From contig CASGCS010000017.1 of NCBI GenBank assembly GCA_949300025.1, positions 1 through 64,000 of the forward strand: DNA of 64,000 nt. The letters run 5' to 3'. Both the position numbers and the translations under genes were made by a program. This DNA comes from an uncultured bacterium. Its GTDB lineage: Bacteria > Bacteroidota > Bacteroidia > Bacteroidales > UBA932. Below, piece after piece: positions 1-8,215 of the stretch (positions are counted from its first letter, which is position 1; each line of letters opens with the position of its first letter). The notes under the pieces were generated by a model that searched no databases, was not told the DNA's origin, and saw only the letters and a list, made by a program, of their open reading frames with translations.

Positions 1-590
1 ACTCTCGGCTTCTGCGTATATTCGGCTGCACTTTGCTTGCCGCATATACTGTAGCGCCTCGGCAGAGCAAAAGGAACCGCCTTGTCGCATTCAATTTGAC
101 GATATATGCGTGCCTTTCGGCACTCAATGTTGCTCAAGGCCTGCACGGCTGCAAACAGGTTTGCATTACTGACTTCTGCGTATATTTGGCCTGGCGGCCA
201 CATATACTGTAGCGCCTCGGCAATTGCAAGTAAACTTGCATTACTCTCGGCTTCTACGTATATTCGGCTGCGCTTTGCTTGCCGCATATACTGTAGCGCC
301 TCGGCAATTGCAAGTCAAGTAAACTTGCATTACTCTCGGCTTCTGCGTATATTCGGCTGCACTTTGCTTGCCGCATATACTGTTGCGCCTCGGCAGAGCA
401 AATGGAACGCCTTGTCGAATTCTATTTGGAGATATATGCGTGCCTCACGGCACTCATACAGACACTCAAAACCTCAATAATGCAAACAAGTTTCCATTAT
501 TTCAGGTTTTTTCGTATCTGTCACTTCGTTTTATATCTCCAAATAGGTGATGCAAATAAATTTGCTCTACTCTCGGCTTCTGCGTATATT
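1..590. repeat. Array of ~64-bp intergenic repeats
   Basis: No gene is present in the first 642 bases. A 64-bp unit that starts ACTCTCGGCTTCTGCGTATA and ends GCGCCTCGGCA occurs at 1-64, 243-306 and 332-395 with few mismatches, in a diverged form at about 168-222, and as a 22-base truncated copy at 569-590. A second segment, starting GGCAGAGCAAA and ending CGGCACTCA, occurs at 61-126 and again at 391-456, so roughly 1-126 and 332-456 are a duplication. Between units lie GCAAGT..ACTTGC dyads. Short open frames here simply translate the repeat and show no protein family. The left edge is cut by the window. Confidence 0.85.
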
Positions 591-592
591 TG
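561..592 (+). promoter_or_regulatory. Promoter for uppS-bamA inside the last repeat copy
   Basis: TTTG at 561-564, 20 bases, then TATATTTG at 585-592 match the Bacteroidetes sigma-70 type promoter (TTTG, 19-21 bases, TAnnTTTG). The expected start of transcription is near 599, leaving a leader of about 45 bases before the ATG at 643. The -7 box lies in the truncated repeat copy; full copies carry TATATTCG at this place. Confidence 0.6.
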
Positions 593-642
593 TGAGTTTT
601 TGTGATTTTGCATAGATGATATGCGGTAATATATAGGTGAAT

Positions 643-1338
643 ATGGCAAGTGAGGAGAAGGTACCTGTCCATGTGACAATAATAATGGATGGAAACGGCC
701 GGTGGGCCAGGCAGCGCGGCGAGGAGCGTCTTTTCGGCCACAACGAAGGCCGCGAGAGCGTGAGAGCCTGTGTTGAATATGCCGTGGAGAAGGGTATAAA
801 GTATTTAAGTCTTTTTGCCTTTTCGGAAGAGAACTGGAACCGTCCGAGAGCGGAGGTTGAAGGTCTTATGCATCTAATGTTGAAGGCAATTATGGATGAG
901 ACGCCTCTTTTTCACAAAAACGGCATAAGGTTTCGTGTGCTTGGCGACATGAGCAGGCTTTCAAAAGAGTTGCGCGCCCAGATAGACGACTGCATGACCC
1001 AGACCGAGACTTATGAAAGGCTGACGCTGATTATTTTCTTGAGTTACAGTGGAAAATGGGATATTGTGCAGGCGGCGAACAGGTTCATAAAGGAGAATCC
1101 CGGGCGTGAACTGGACGCGGGCATGCTGGAAAAATATCTGGCAACTGCCGGAATCCCTGACCCGGATTTGCTGATACGTACCAGCGGCGAAGAGAGGCTG
1201 AGCAATTACATGCTGTGGCAGACTGCATATACAGAGTTCTATTTTACCGATGTGCTTTGGCCTGATTTTCGCAAAACAGAATTCCAACATGCGCTGGACG
1301 CCTTCTCAAGACGGGAACGCAGATTTGGTAAAATATAG
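643..1338 (+). CDS. uppS: Undecaprenyl diphosphate synthase (isoprenyl transferase)
   Basis: Condenses farnesyl diphosphate with isopentenyl diphosphates to make undecaprenyl diphosphate, the lipid carrier for peptidoglycan and surface polysaccharide; a cytosolic enzyme working at the inner membrane. Family marks are MDGNGRWA at residues 15-22 with catalytic Asp16, GHNEG at 32-36, FSEENW at 60-65, and RTSGEERLSNYMLWQ near the C terminus. The 231 residues are slightly fewer than the usual 240-250. ATG 643 is taken as start; an in-frame GTG at 637 would add only two residues. bamA follows after 23 bases, so the two are probably co-transcribed from the promoter at 561-592. Confidence 0.96.
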   Translation: MASEEKVPVHVTIIMDGNGRWARQRGEERLFGHNEGRESVRACVEYAVEKGIKYLSLFAFSEENWNRPRAEVEGLMHLMLKAIMDETPLFHKNGIRFRVLGDMSRLSKELRAQIDDCMTQTETYERLTLIIFLSYSGKWDIVQAANRFIKENPGRELDAGMLEKYLATAGIPDPDLLIRTSGEERLSNYMLWQTAYTEFYFTDVLWPDFRKTEFQHALDAFSRRERRFGKI

Positions 1339-1361
1339 TTAAATCGTAGATTATTAAACGA

Positions 1362-3875
1362 ATGAAATTTTATTCATTACTCATTGTTTCGTTGCTGGCG
1401 CTATTGTCGCCCCTCTCTATTTATTCGCAGACAGGCCAGACGGTAGACTATAACAATCCAAAAAAATATATAATAGGCGGAGTGCAGGTGTCCGGAATAA
1501 AATACCTGAGCAAGGAGCAGATACTTTCCTTGACAGGTTTGCGGGAAGGCGACGAGGTGACTGTTCCGGGAGAGGTCTTTTCAGATATGGTCAAGCGTCT
1601 GATGATGCAGCGTTATCTCTCGAACGTGGGTGTTTATATAGATTCCGTGGTGCCGACCGGTGATACCTGTTATTTTGAACTGCGGCTGCAGGAGCGTCCA
1701 AGGGTTTCGCAATGGAACTTTTCCGGAATCAAGAAGTCTGAAAAAACCGATTTGATGGAGCGTGTGAAACTGCGCAGGGGAGGCGCCCTTTCCGACTACA
1801 TAGCCTCCTCTTCCATGGAGATAATCAAGAGGTATTATCATGAGAAGGGCTTCCTGAAGGCGGATGTCTCTATTTCGCAGGAGATAGACACTGTTATCAA
1901 GAATGCTGTCAGAGTTACCTTTAATATAAACAAGGGGCCCAAGGTCAAGATACAGACAATAACCTTTGCCGGAAACGAGAACGTCAAGGAGAGGAAGTTG
2001 GTCAAGTCCATGAAGAAGACCAGGGACATGCGTATTACCAATTTTCTCAAGAGCAAGAAATTCAATGAAAAGGAGTATGTGACCGACAAACAGTCCATGA
2101 TATCGGTCTTTAACGAAGCCGGCTACAGAGATGCCAGAATAGTTAAGGACAGTATCTATTATATAACTCCCGACAGGCTGGGGATAGACTTTGTGGTGGA
2201 TGAAGGCAAACGGTACTATTTCAGGGACATTACCTGGACCGGAAACTCTGTATATACCACAGAGCAGCTGAACGGCGTGCTGCGCATAGGCAAGGGAGAC
2301 ATCTATGACGTGGTTACAATGGACAAGCGGCTCAACGGAGACCCTAAACAGCAGCAGCCGGATGTAAAGAAGATGTATACAGACAACGGATACCTCTTTT
2401 TCAACGTGGTGCCGGTGGAGATGAAAATAGACGGGGATTCGGTTGACGTGCAGATGCGTATATTCGAGGGAGAGCAGGCTACGTTCAACAATATAATCAT
2501 AAACGGAAATACGATTACCAACGAGAAGATTGCAAGAAGGGCTCTGTTTACGCGCCCCGGCTATCTGTTCAGCCAGACCGATTTGGAGCGTTCCATAAGG
2601 GAACTTTCATCGATAGGCCATTTCGACCCTGAAAAATTCCAGTCTCCAGACGGATTCAGCGTACTTCCGAACCAGGTCAACAATACCGTAGACATTGCAT
2701 ACAATCTGGAGGAGAAGGCAAACAGCCAGCTGGAACTCTCAGGAGGATGGGGCGGCGACATGTTCGTGGGTACCCTTGGAGTAAGTTTCAACAACTTCTC
2801 GCTTAAACGTATTTTCGACAAAAAGGCCTGGAGGCCCGTTCCGCTCGGGGACGGCCAGACTCTGTCAATCAGGTTCCAGACGAACGGCACCTACTATACG
2901 GCACTTACCGCCAACTTCGTGGAGCCGTGGCTGTGGGGCAAGAAGCCTACCGCTCTCAATGTCTCGGCCTACTATACAAGGCAGACCAACTCATATTACT
3001 TCTATCAGAATTCAGATGAATATATGGAGGTGTTCGGCGCCGCCATAGGAATAGGAACGCGTCTCAAATGGCCCGACAACTATTTTGTACTGTACAACCA
3101 GTTGAGCTGGCAGACATACAATCTTCAGGACTGGTATTATAACTTCCTCTTCTCTACGGGAAAATCAAATAACTTCAGTTATATGATCTCCCTGAACAGG
3201 AACTCTACAGACCAGCAGATTTATCCAAGAAAGGGCTCGGACCTTTCGATAGGGCTGCAGATAACTCCTCCCTATTCGCTCTTCAGGTCAAAGGATACCG
3301 ATTACAAAAACATGACCGACCAGGAGAGATACAGGTGGATTGAGTATCATAAATGGACATTCAAGGCAGATTTGTACACACAGCTTGCGGGAGACCTTGT
3401 GCTGAAGGCTGCGGCCCATTTCGGTTATCTCGGCTATTTCAACAGAGACCTGGGCTATTCTCCGTTCGAAGGCTTTATTCTGGGTGGCGACGGTATGAGT
3501 GGCTATACTACCTACGGTGCAGATATAATTGGTCTTAGAGGTTATCCCAACAACTCTCTGACCCCTATTATCGACAACGCCTATGCCGGAAACGTATACG
3601 ACAAGTTTACCGTGGAGTTGAGGTATCCGCTTGTCATGCAGCCCTCGTCTACCATATTTGCATTGGTATTTCTCGAAGGTGGTAACTGCTGGTCGGATAT
3701 CAAGAAGTTCAATCCGTTCTCTATCAAGAGGTCTGCCGGAATCGGCCTGAGAGTGATGCTCCCGATTGTGGGTATGCTTGGTGTTGACTGGGGATACGGA
3801 TTCGACCCTGTGCCGAACGAAGGCAAGGAGAGAGGCGGCAGCCAGTTCCACTTCATGATAGGACAACAATTCTAG
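1362..3875 (+). CDS. bamA: Outer membrane protein assembly factor BamA
   Basis: Central beta-barrel of the BAM machine, which folds outer membrane proteins into the membrane. The 837-residue product starts with a signal peptide (about residues 1-22, ending SIYSQ), continues with several POTRA repeats up to about residue 450, and ends with a surface-antigen barrel. Two marks support the barrel: GLRGYPN near residue 725, the counterpart of the VRGF/Y tip of loop 6, and a C-terminal Phe (MIGQQF), the usual end of a barrel protein. It lies between uppS and two Skp-like chaperone genes, a common Bacteroidetes order that groups envelope building and barrel delivery. Confidence 0.96.
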   Translation: MKFYSLLIVSLLALLSPLSIYSQTGQTVDYNNPKKYIIGGVQVSGIKYLSKEQILSLTGLREGDEVTVPGEVFSDMVKRLMMQRYLSNVGVYIDSVVPTGDTCYFELRLQERPRVSQWNFSGIKKSEKTDLMERVKLRRGGALSDYIASSSMEIIKRYYHEKGFLKADVSISQEIDTVIKNAVRVTFNINKGPKVKIQTITFAGNENVKERKLVKSMKKTRDMRITNFLKSKKFNEKEYVTDKQSMISVFNEAGYRDARIVKDSIYYITPDRLGIDFVVDEGKRYYFRDITWTGNSVYTTEQLNGVLRIGKGDIYDVVTMDKRLNGDPKQQQPDVKKMYTDNGYLFFNVVPVEMKIDGDSVDVQMRIFEGEQATFNNIIINGNTITNEKIARRALFTRPGYLFSQTDLERSIRELSSIGHFDPEKFQSPDGFSVLPNQVNNTVDIAYNLEEKANSQLELSGGWGGDMFVGTLGVSFNNFSLKRIFDKKAWRPVPLGDGQTLSIRFQTNGTYYTALTANFVEPWLWGKKPTALNVSAYYTRQTNSYYFYQNSDEYMEVFGAAIGIGTRLKWPDNYFVLYNQLSWQTYNLQDWYYNFLFSTGKSNNFSYMISLNRNSTDQQIYPRKGSDLSIGLQITPPYSLFRSKDTDYKNMTDQERYRWIEYHKWTFKADLYTQLAGDLVLKAAAHFGYLGYFNRDLGYSPFEGFILGGDGMSGYTTYGADIIGLRGYPNNSLTPIIDNAYAGNVYDKFTVELRYPLVMQPSSTIFALVFLEGGNCWSDIKKFNPFSIKRSAGIGLRVMLPIVGMLGVDWGYGFDPVPNEGKERGGSQFHFMIGQQF

Positions 3876-3884
3876 TTTAAACAG

Positions 3885-3947
3885 GCTGCAAGCCGAGAGC
3901 AATGGCTGAACTTGCTCAGACAATGCCGAGGCGCAGCGTGATTGCAG
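3885..3947 (-). repeat. Short inverted remnant of the uppS-upstream repeat, with hairpin
   Basis: The bamA-skp gap holds GCCGAGAGCAATG and ATGCCGAGGCGCAGC, which are the two ends of the 1-590 repeat unit read on the other strand, with most of the middle missing. The segment can fold: CTGCAA (3886-3891) with TTGCAG (3942-3947), and GAGCAA with TTGCTC inside. It could be a relic repeat or a transcript-processing hairpin between bamA and the first skp gene. Confidence 0.5.
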
Positions 3948-3961
3948 ATGAAATCTAAAAT

Positions 3962-4501
3962 ATGCGCAATATGAAACTGAAGACAATATTGATATCGGTG
4001 CTTTTCGCCTTTTCGGCAACCTGCATGCATGCCCAGCAGGAGTATGCGGGAAGTGTAGGATACATAAATACGGATTCCATCCTGCTCAGGATTCCGGAAT
4101 ATGTGGAGGGGCAGAAAAGCCTGAACTCTCTTGCAGAACTCTACAAGGATGAAATAGAGAGCAAGTATAAGGTTATAGAGCAGATGTACAATACCTATAT
4201 GGCTTCCAAGTCGAGGATGAGCTCGTATGAGCAGAACCTGAAGGAGAATGAGATTATCGAGAGGGAGAGGGAAGTCAAGGAGTTGCAGAACGATTATTTC
4301 GGCCCTGAAGGGGTAATGCAGGAGAAATCGGAAGAGTTGCTCTCCCCCATAAGAGAGAGGGTGCAGCAAGTTGTGGATAAAATTGCCCGCCGTAACGGAA
4401 TTATGCTTATCTTTGACACCGCCATTATGCAGGGTGTGATGTACAATGATCCTGCAAAAGACCTTAGCGGATTGGTGCTCAGGGAATTGGGGGTAGAATA
4501 A
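3962..4501 (+). CDS. OmpH/Skp family periplasmic chaperone, first copy
   Basis: Skp-type proteins hold unfolded outer membrane proteins in the periplasm and deliver them to BamA. This 179-residue protein has a signal peptide (about 1-24, ending MHAQ), a short beta strand with the family-typical VGYINTDSILLRIPEY, a long charged helical part (about 45-125) expected to form the coiled-coil arm, and a C-terminal strand (IMLIFDTAIMQG). A second in-frame ATG lies three codons in; either start leaves the signal peptide intact. It follows bamA and is followed 37 bases later by a second copy, so the pair probably forms part of one outer-membrane assembly operon. Confidence 0.9.
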   Translation: MRNMKLKTILISVLFAFSATCMHAQQEYAGSVGYINTDSILLRIPEYVEGQKSLNSLAELYKDEIESKYKVIEQMYNTYMASKSRMSSYEQNLKENEIIEREREVKELQNDYFGPEGVMQEKSEELLSPIRERVQQVVDKIARRNGIMLIFDTAIMQGVMYNDPAKDLSGLVLRELGVE

Positions 4502-4538
4502 TTTAGACAAACATTTTAAGTAATTAAACCTAATATTT

Positions 4539-5096
4539 ATGAAAAAAGTTGTAATGTTGACTGCTGTGGCAGTTTTTCTCTGTTCAGTGCAGTCATTTGC
4601 CCAGAGTTTCAAGTTCGGCCATATAAACATGAGCGAGTTGATTCTTTTGATGCCCGAGCGTGACTCAGCGGTGGTGAAGTTGGAAAAATATGCAAAGGAT
4701 CTCGACGAGACAATGCAGAGCATGCAGGAGGAGATGCAGAAAAAGTATCAGGACTATCAGCAGAATGCCGCTGACTGGCTGCCTGCAATAGTCGAGGCCA
4801 AGGAGAAGGAACTTACAGAAATGCAGCAGCGCCTGCAGCAGTTCAGCCAGAATGCAAGCATGGAGTACAGCAGCATGCAGCAGCAGCTTCTCGAGCCGGT
4901 TGTACAAAAGGCCAGAGAGGCAGTGGAGAAGATAGGAAAGGCAAACGGTTATACCTATATCTTCGACCTTTCTGCAAACAGCATCATCTATTTCAATGCT
5001 GCCAACAGCACGGATCTGCTTCCGCTGGCAAAAAGCGAGTTGGGAATCCCTGCAGACAAGACAGTTCCCACCAATACCGCTGCAGCGGCCAACTAA
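4539..5096 (+). CDS. OmpH/Skp family periplasmic chaperone, second copy
   Basis: Second Skp-like chaperone, 185 residues, with signal peptide about 1-21 (ending SFAQ), the FGHINMSELILLMPE strand, a Gln/Glu/Met-rich helical arm (about 40-115), a closing strand (YTYIFDLSANSIIYF) and a short Ala/Thr-rich tail not seen in the first copy. The two copies are clearly related but diverged, so they are an old duplication. Tandem skp genes behind bamA are typical of Bacteroidetes; whether they act together in mixed trimers cannot be told from the sequence. Confidence 0.9.
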   Translation: MKKVVMLTAVAVFLCSVQSFAQSFKFGHINMSELILLMPERDSAVVKLEKYAKDLDETMQSMQEEMQKKYQDYQQNAADWLPAIVEAKEKELTEMQQRLQQFSQNASMEYSSMQQQLLEPVVQKAREAVEKIGKANGYTYIFDLSANSIIYFNAANSTDLLPLAKSELGIPADKTVPTNTAAAAN

Positions 5097-5123
5097 CACT
5101 CTGTCAAAGTCAAATGGATATGG

Positions 5124-5157
5124 AGACCGGCATGATATGGTCGGTCTTCTTGTTTTT
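5124..5157 (+). terminator. Possible terminator after the bamA-skp operon
   Basis: AGACCG at 5124-5129 pairs with CGGTCT at 5142-5147, followed by TCTTGTTTTT. The stem is only six base pairs with a 12-base loop, so this is a modest candidate. It is well placed 28 bases behind the second skp stop codon. Confidence 0.45.
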
Positions 5158-5233
5158 ATGCGCACCCCGATTCGCGCCGGAGAGGTTGGAAAATATTTTC
5201 TGCCGAATATGGGCGAGCGACAGGAAATTTTCT

Positions 5234-5241
5234 TACATTTG
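5234..5241 (+). promoter_or_regulatory. -7 box of a korA promoter
   Basis: TACATTTG fits TAnnTTTG and lies 58 bases before the korA ATG. I see no good TTTG element 19-21 bases upstream, so only the -7 part is supported. Confidence 0.4.
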
Positions 5242-5299
5242 TGAGAAGAAACAAAAATTAACATTATTATAAACATAAACCTTAAGGTAAAAATCTTTT

Positions 5300-7129
5300 A
5301 TGGAACATAAGATTATCGATACGCAAGAGGTGGTTATCCGTTTTACCGGTGACTCGGGAGACGGAATGCAGTTGACAGGAACTCTTTTTGCCGATGCCTC
5401 TGCATTGTTCGGAAACGAGATCTCGACATTTCCGGATTATCCTGCCGAAATCAGGGCGCCGCAGGGAACGGTGGCCGGTGTTTCGGGATTCCAGGTGCAT
5501 ATTGGTCAAACAGAGGTGAAGACTCCGGGCGACTATTGCGATGTATTGGTGGCTATGAATCCGGCTGCTTTGAAAGCCAATGCCAAATGGGCTAAACCGG
5601 GTGCCAGCATCATTATCGATACCGATTCTTTCGATGAAAAGGGAATCGAAAAGGCCGGTTTCAAGACAATGGACCCTATTGCTGAACTCAAATTGGAAGA
5701 CTATCACATTATCGCAGCTCCTATAACCACTCTTACAAAGGAGAGTCTTAAAGACAGCGGGCTGGACAACAAGGCCATGGTCAGAAGCAAGAACATGTTT
5801 ACCTTGGGAATGTGTTACTTCATGTTCAACAGGCCTCTCCATTTTACCGAGGCATATCTTGAAAAGAAATTCGCGAAGAAACCGCAGCTTATAGAGCCCA
5901 ACAAAAAGGTGCTCAACGACGGTTACAACTATGCGCACAACATACATGCAATTCCCAACACTTACAGAATAGAGCCGGCAAAGCAGGCTCCCGGCGTATA
6001 CAGGAACATAAGCGGAAACCAGGCTACGGCCTGGGGCCTTCTGGCTGCTTCCGAGAAATCGGGCAGGCCTCTCTTCTGCGGCTCCTATCCTATCACTCCG
6101 GCTACCGTTATCCTTGAAGAACTTGCCATTCACAAGGAACTCGGGGCAAAAACAGTACAGTGCGAAGACGAAATATCGGGAATATGTACGGCAATCGGTG
6201 CGGCCTATGCCGGCAATCTTGCCGTAACGACCACTTCGGGCCCCGGCCTTTCGCTTAAGTCTGAGGCGCTCGGCCTGGCTATGATAACGGAGCTTCCTCT
6301 CGTTATCGTAGACGTACAGCGAAGCGGCCCTTCTACAGGTATTCCTACAAAGACAGAACAGACAGACCTCAATCAGGCCCTGTATGGCAGAAACGGAGAG
6401 TGCCCCATTATGGTGATGGCGGCCAAGACTCCGTCGGACTGCTTCAATGCTGCATTCTATGCTGCAAAATATGCATTGGAGCACATGATGCCCGTAATAC
6501 TGCTTACAGAGGGCTTCCTCGGAAACGGTTCCGAGCCATGGAAGATTCCTTCAATGGATGAGTTCCCGGCAATCAATCCTCCCATTGTCAAGGAGTGCGA
6601 GGGCAAGTTCAAGCCTTTTGAGAGAGATGCTGTTTCATTTGCAAGAAGATGGGCTCTGCCCGGCACTCCCGGTCTCGAGCACCGCGTAGGAGGTCTTGAA
6701 AAGAACGAGGCGGGTGCCATCTCTTCAGACCCTCTCGTTCACCAGCACATGGTGAATTCAAGAGCCGAGAAGGTTGCAAGGCTTGCCAATTACATTCCCG
6801 AGCTCGAAGTTATAGGCAAACAGTCCGGCGACATACTTATAGTGGGCTGGGGCGGAACTTTCGGCCACCTCTATACTGCAACAAAACAGCTGATAGACGA
6901 GGGCATGAGCGTAGGTCTTGCCCATTTCGAATATATCAACCCGCTTCCCCGGAATACTGCGGAAATCTTCTCGAAATTCAAGAAGATTATCGTGTGCGAG
7001 CTCAACAGCGGCCATTTTGTGAACTACCTGAGGGCAAAGGAGCCCGATTTCAAGTATGAGCAATTGAACAAAGTACAGGGCCAGCCGTTTGTAGTACATG
7101 AAATAGTGGAAGCTGTAAAGGCATTGTAG
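5300..7129 (+). CDS. korA: 2-oxoacid:ferredoxin oxidoreductase, gamma-alpha fused subunit (KorA)
   Basis: With KorB it makes a thiamine-diphosphate, iron-sulfur enzyme that oxidises 2-oxoglutarate (or a related 2-oxoacid) to the acyl-CoA and passes electrons to ferredoxin, or runs in reverse. The 609-residue chain fuses the gamma domain (about 10-190, with RFTGDSGDGMQLTG at the start) to the alpha pyrimidine-binding domain (about 220-450, with CEDEISG carrying the thiamine-contacting Glu) and a transketolase C-terminal-like part. The fused form is usual for this subfamily. korB follows after 31 bases. The substrate is inferred from family resemblance and from the gdhA neighbour; other 2-oxoacids remain possible. 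Confidence 0.9.
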   Translation: MEHKIIDTQEVVIRFTGDSGDGMQLTGTLFADASALFGNEISTFPDYPAEIRAPQGTVAGVSGFQVHIGQTEVKTPGDYCDVLVAMNPAALKANAKWAKPGASIIIDTDSFDEKGIEKAGFKTMDPIAELKLEDYHIIAAPITTLTKESLKDSGLDNKAMVRSKNMFTLGMCYFMFNRPLHFTEAYLEKKFAKKPQLIEPNKKVLNDGYNYAHNIHAIPNTYRIEPAKQAPGVYRNISGNQATAWGLLAASEKSGRPLFCGSYPITPATVILEELAIHKELGAKTVQCEDEISGICTAIGAAYAGNLAVTTTSGPGLSLKSEALGLAMITELPLVIVDVQRSGPSTGIPTKTEQTDLNQALYGRNGECPIMVMAAKTPSDCFNAAFYAAKYALEHMMPVILLTEGFLGNGSEPWKIPSMDEFPAINPPIVKECEGKFKPFERDAVSFARRWALPGTPGLEHRVGGLEKNEAGAISSDPLVHQHMVNSRAEKVARLANYIPELEVIGKQSGDILIVGWGGTFGHLYTATKQLIDEGMSVGLAHFEYINPLPRNTAEIFSKFKKIIVCELNSGHFVNYLRAKEPDFKYEQLNKVQGQPFVVHEIVEAVKAL

Positions 7130-7160
7130 CAACTTTTATTTACCATTTAAGAGAATCATC

Positions 7161-8177
7161 ATGAAATATACATCACAAGATTTTAAAAGCGATCAAGAGG
7201 TAAAATGGTGCCCCGGTTGTGGTGACCATGCGGTGCTTGCTTCGGTTTTGAGAGCAATGCCGGAAGTTTGCGAAGAGCTCGGAATATCAAGAGAGCAGTT
7301 GGTTTTTGTCTCGGGAATCGGTTGTTCTTCAAGGTTTCCCTACTATATGAACACTTATGGGTTCCACGGCATACATGGGCGTGCTACGGCACTCTCAACG
7401 GGAATGAAGGTTGCCAATCCAGACCTTTCAATATGGCAGATGACCGGCGACGGCGACGCTCTGGCTATCGGCGGCAACCACTTCATACATGCTATCCGCA
7501 GGAATATAGACATAAACATCATCCTGTTCAACAACCGCATATACGGCCTTACAAAAGGACAGTATTCTCCGACCTCCAAATACGGGCTTGTGACAAAGAC
7601 CTCTCCCTACGGAACAGTGGAGGAGCCTTTCATCCCCGGCCAGCTGGTTCTGGGCGCAAGGGGGACCTTCTTCGCCCGCAGTCTCGATTCAGAGTTGAAA
7701 CTCAATCAGGAAATCATGGTCAAGGCGGCAAGGCACAAGGGTACATCGGTAATGGAGATGCTGGTGAACTGCGTGATATTCAATGACGGCACCCACCTCG
7801 ATATTTCTGAAAGGTCTGTCAGAGCAGACAGGACCATAGTCCTCCGTCATGGCGAACCCATGATTTTCGGCAAGGACAACGACAAGGGTATAGTTCTCGA
7901 CGGGCTCAACCTCAAGGTTGTAAAACTCGGTGAGAACGGCATTACCGAGAAAGACCTGCTGGTTCACGATGCGCACTCCGACAATATCGGAATCCACAGC
8001 CAGCTGGTAAACATGAAGTATCCCGATTTCCCCGTAGCTCTGGGAGTCATAAGGGATGTCGAGGCAAAGACCTATGAGACTGAACTGCACAGGCAGTTGG
8101 GTCAGGTTGCGGAGAAATCCAAGATAAAATGCATGGACGAGCTTCTGCACAGCGGAGCTACATGGACAGTAAAATAG
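7161..8177 (+). CDS. korB: 2-oxoacid:ferredoxin oxidoreductase beta subunit (KorB)
   Basis: Carries the thiamine diphosphate and the [4Fe-4S] cluster of the two-subunit enzyme. Visible are WCPGCGDH (Cys17, Cys20), Cys55 in GIGCSS and Cys204 in LVNCVIF, the four expected cluster ligands, and the thiamine diphosphate motif GDGDALAIGGN from residue 96 with FNNRIYG further on. 338 residues is the usual length. It sits between korA (31 bases upstream) and gdhA (38 bases downstream) on the same strand, so the three could be one transcript feeding 2-oxoglutarate chemistry. Confidence 0.93.
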   Translation: MKYTSQDFKSDQEVKWCPGCGDHAVLASVLRAMPEVCEELGISREQLVFVSGIGCSSRFPYYMNTYGFHGIHGRATALSTGMKVANPDLSIWQMTGDGDALAIGGNHFIHAIRRNIDINIILFNNRIYGLTKGQYSPTSKYGLVTKTSPYGTVEEPFIPGQLVLGARGTFFARSLDSELKLNQEIMVKAARHKGTSVMEMLVNCVIFNDGTHLDISERSVRADRTIVLRHGEPMIFGKDNDKGIVLDGLNLKVVKLGENGITEKDLLVHDAHSDNIGIHSQLVNMKYPDFPVALGVIRDVEAKTYETELHRQLGQVAEKSKIKCMDELLHSGATWTVK

Positions 8178-8215
8178 AAAACAAACCCTTTAACAAAACA
8201 AAATAAACAAATATC

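Noticed and set aside
1..590. CRISPR array
   Set aside because: Units are about 64 bp with irregular spacing (one duplicated block, one diverged and one truncated copy), spacers are not unique sequences of even length, and there are no cas genes.
106..605. Three overlapping open frames of 60-124 codons in the first 600 bases
   Set aside because: They translate the intergenic repeat, have repeated peptide words such as IYCSASAIAS and no family resemblance, codon structure or start context of a gene.
637..642. GTG at 637 as uppS start
   Set aside because: ATG two codons later is the better start codon; the two extra residues have no support from the family.
3288..4723. Minus-strand frames of 243 and 283 codons over the end of bamA and the skp genes
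   Set aside because: They overlap three well-supported genes, have no family resemblance and no promoter or operon logic.
5097..5299. Riboswitch in the leader of korA
   Set aside because: The 200-base gap contains a weak terminator and a -7 box with a leader of about 50 bases; no known riboswitch core or complex fold is visible.
5282..6484. 400-codon open frame on the minus strand opposite korA
   Set aside because: It lies antisense to a clear KorA family gene, is Arg/Cys/His-rich and has no recognisable domain; long antisense frames are common opposite codon-biased genes.
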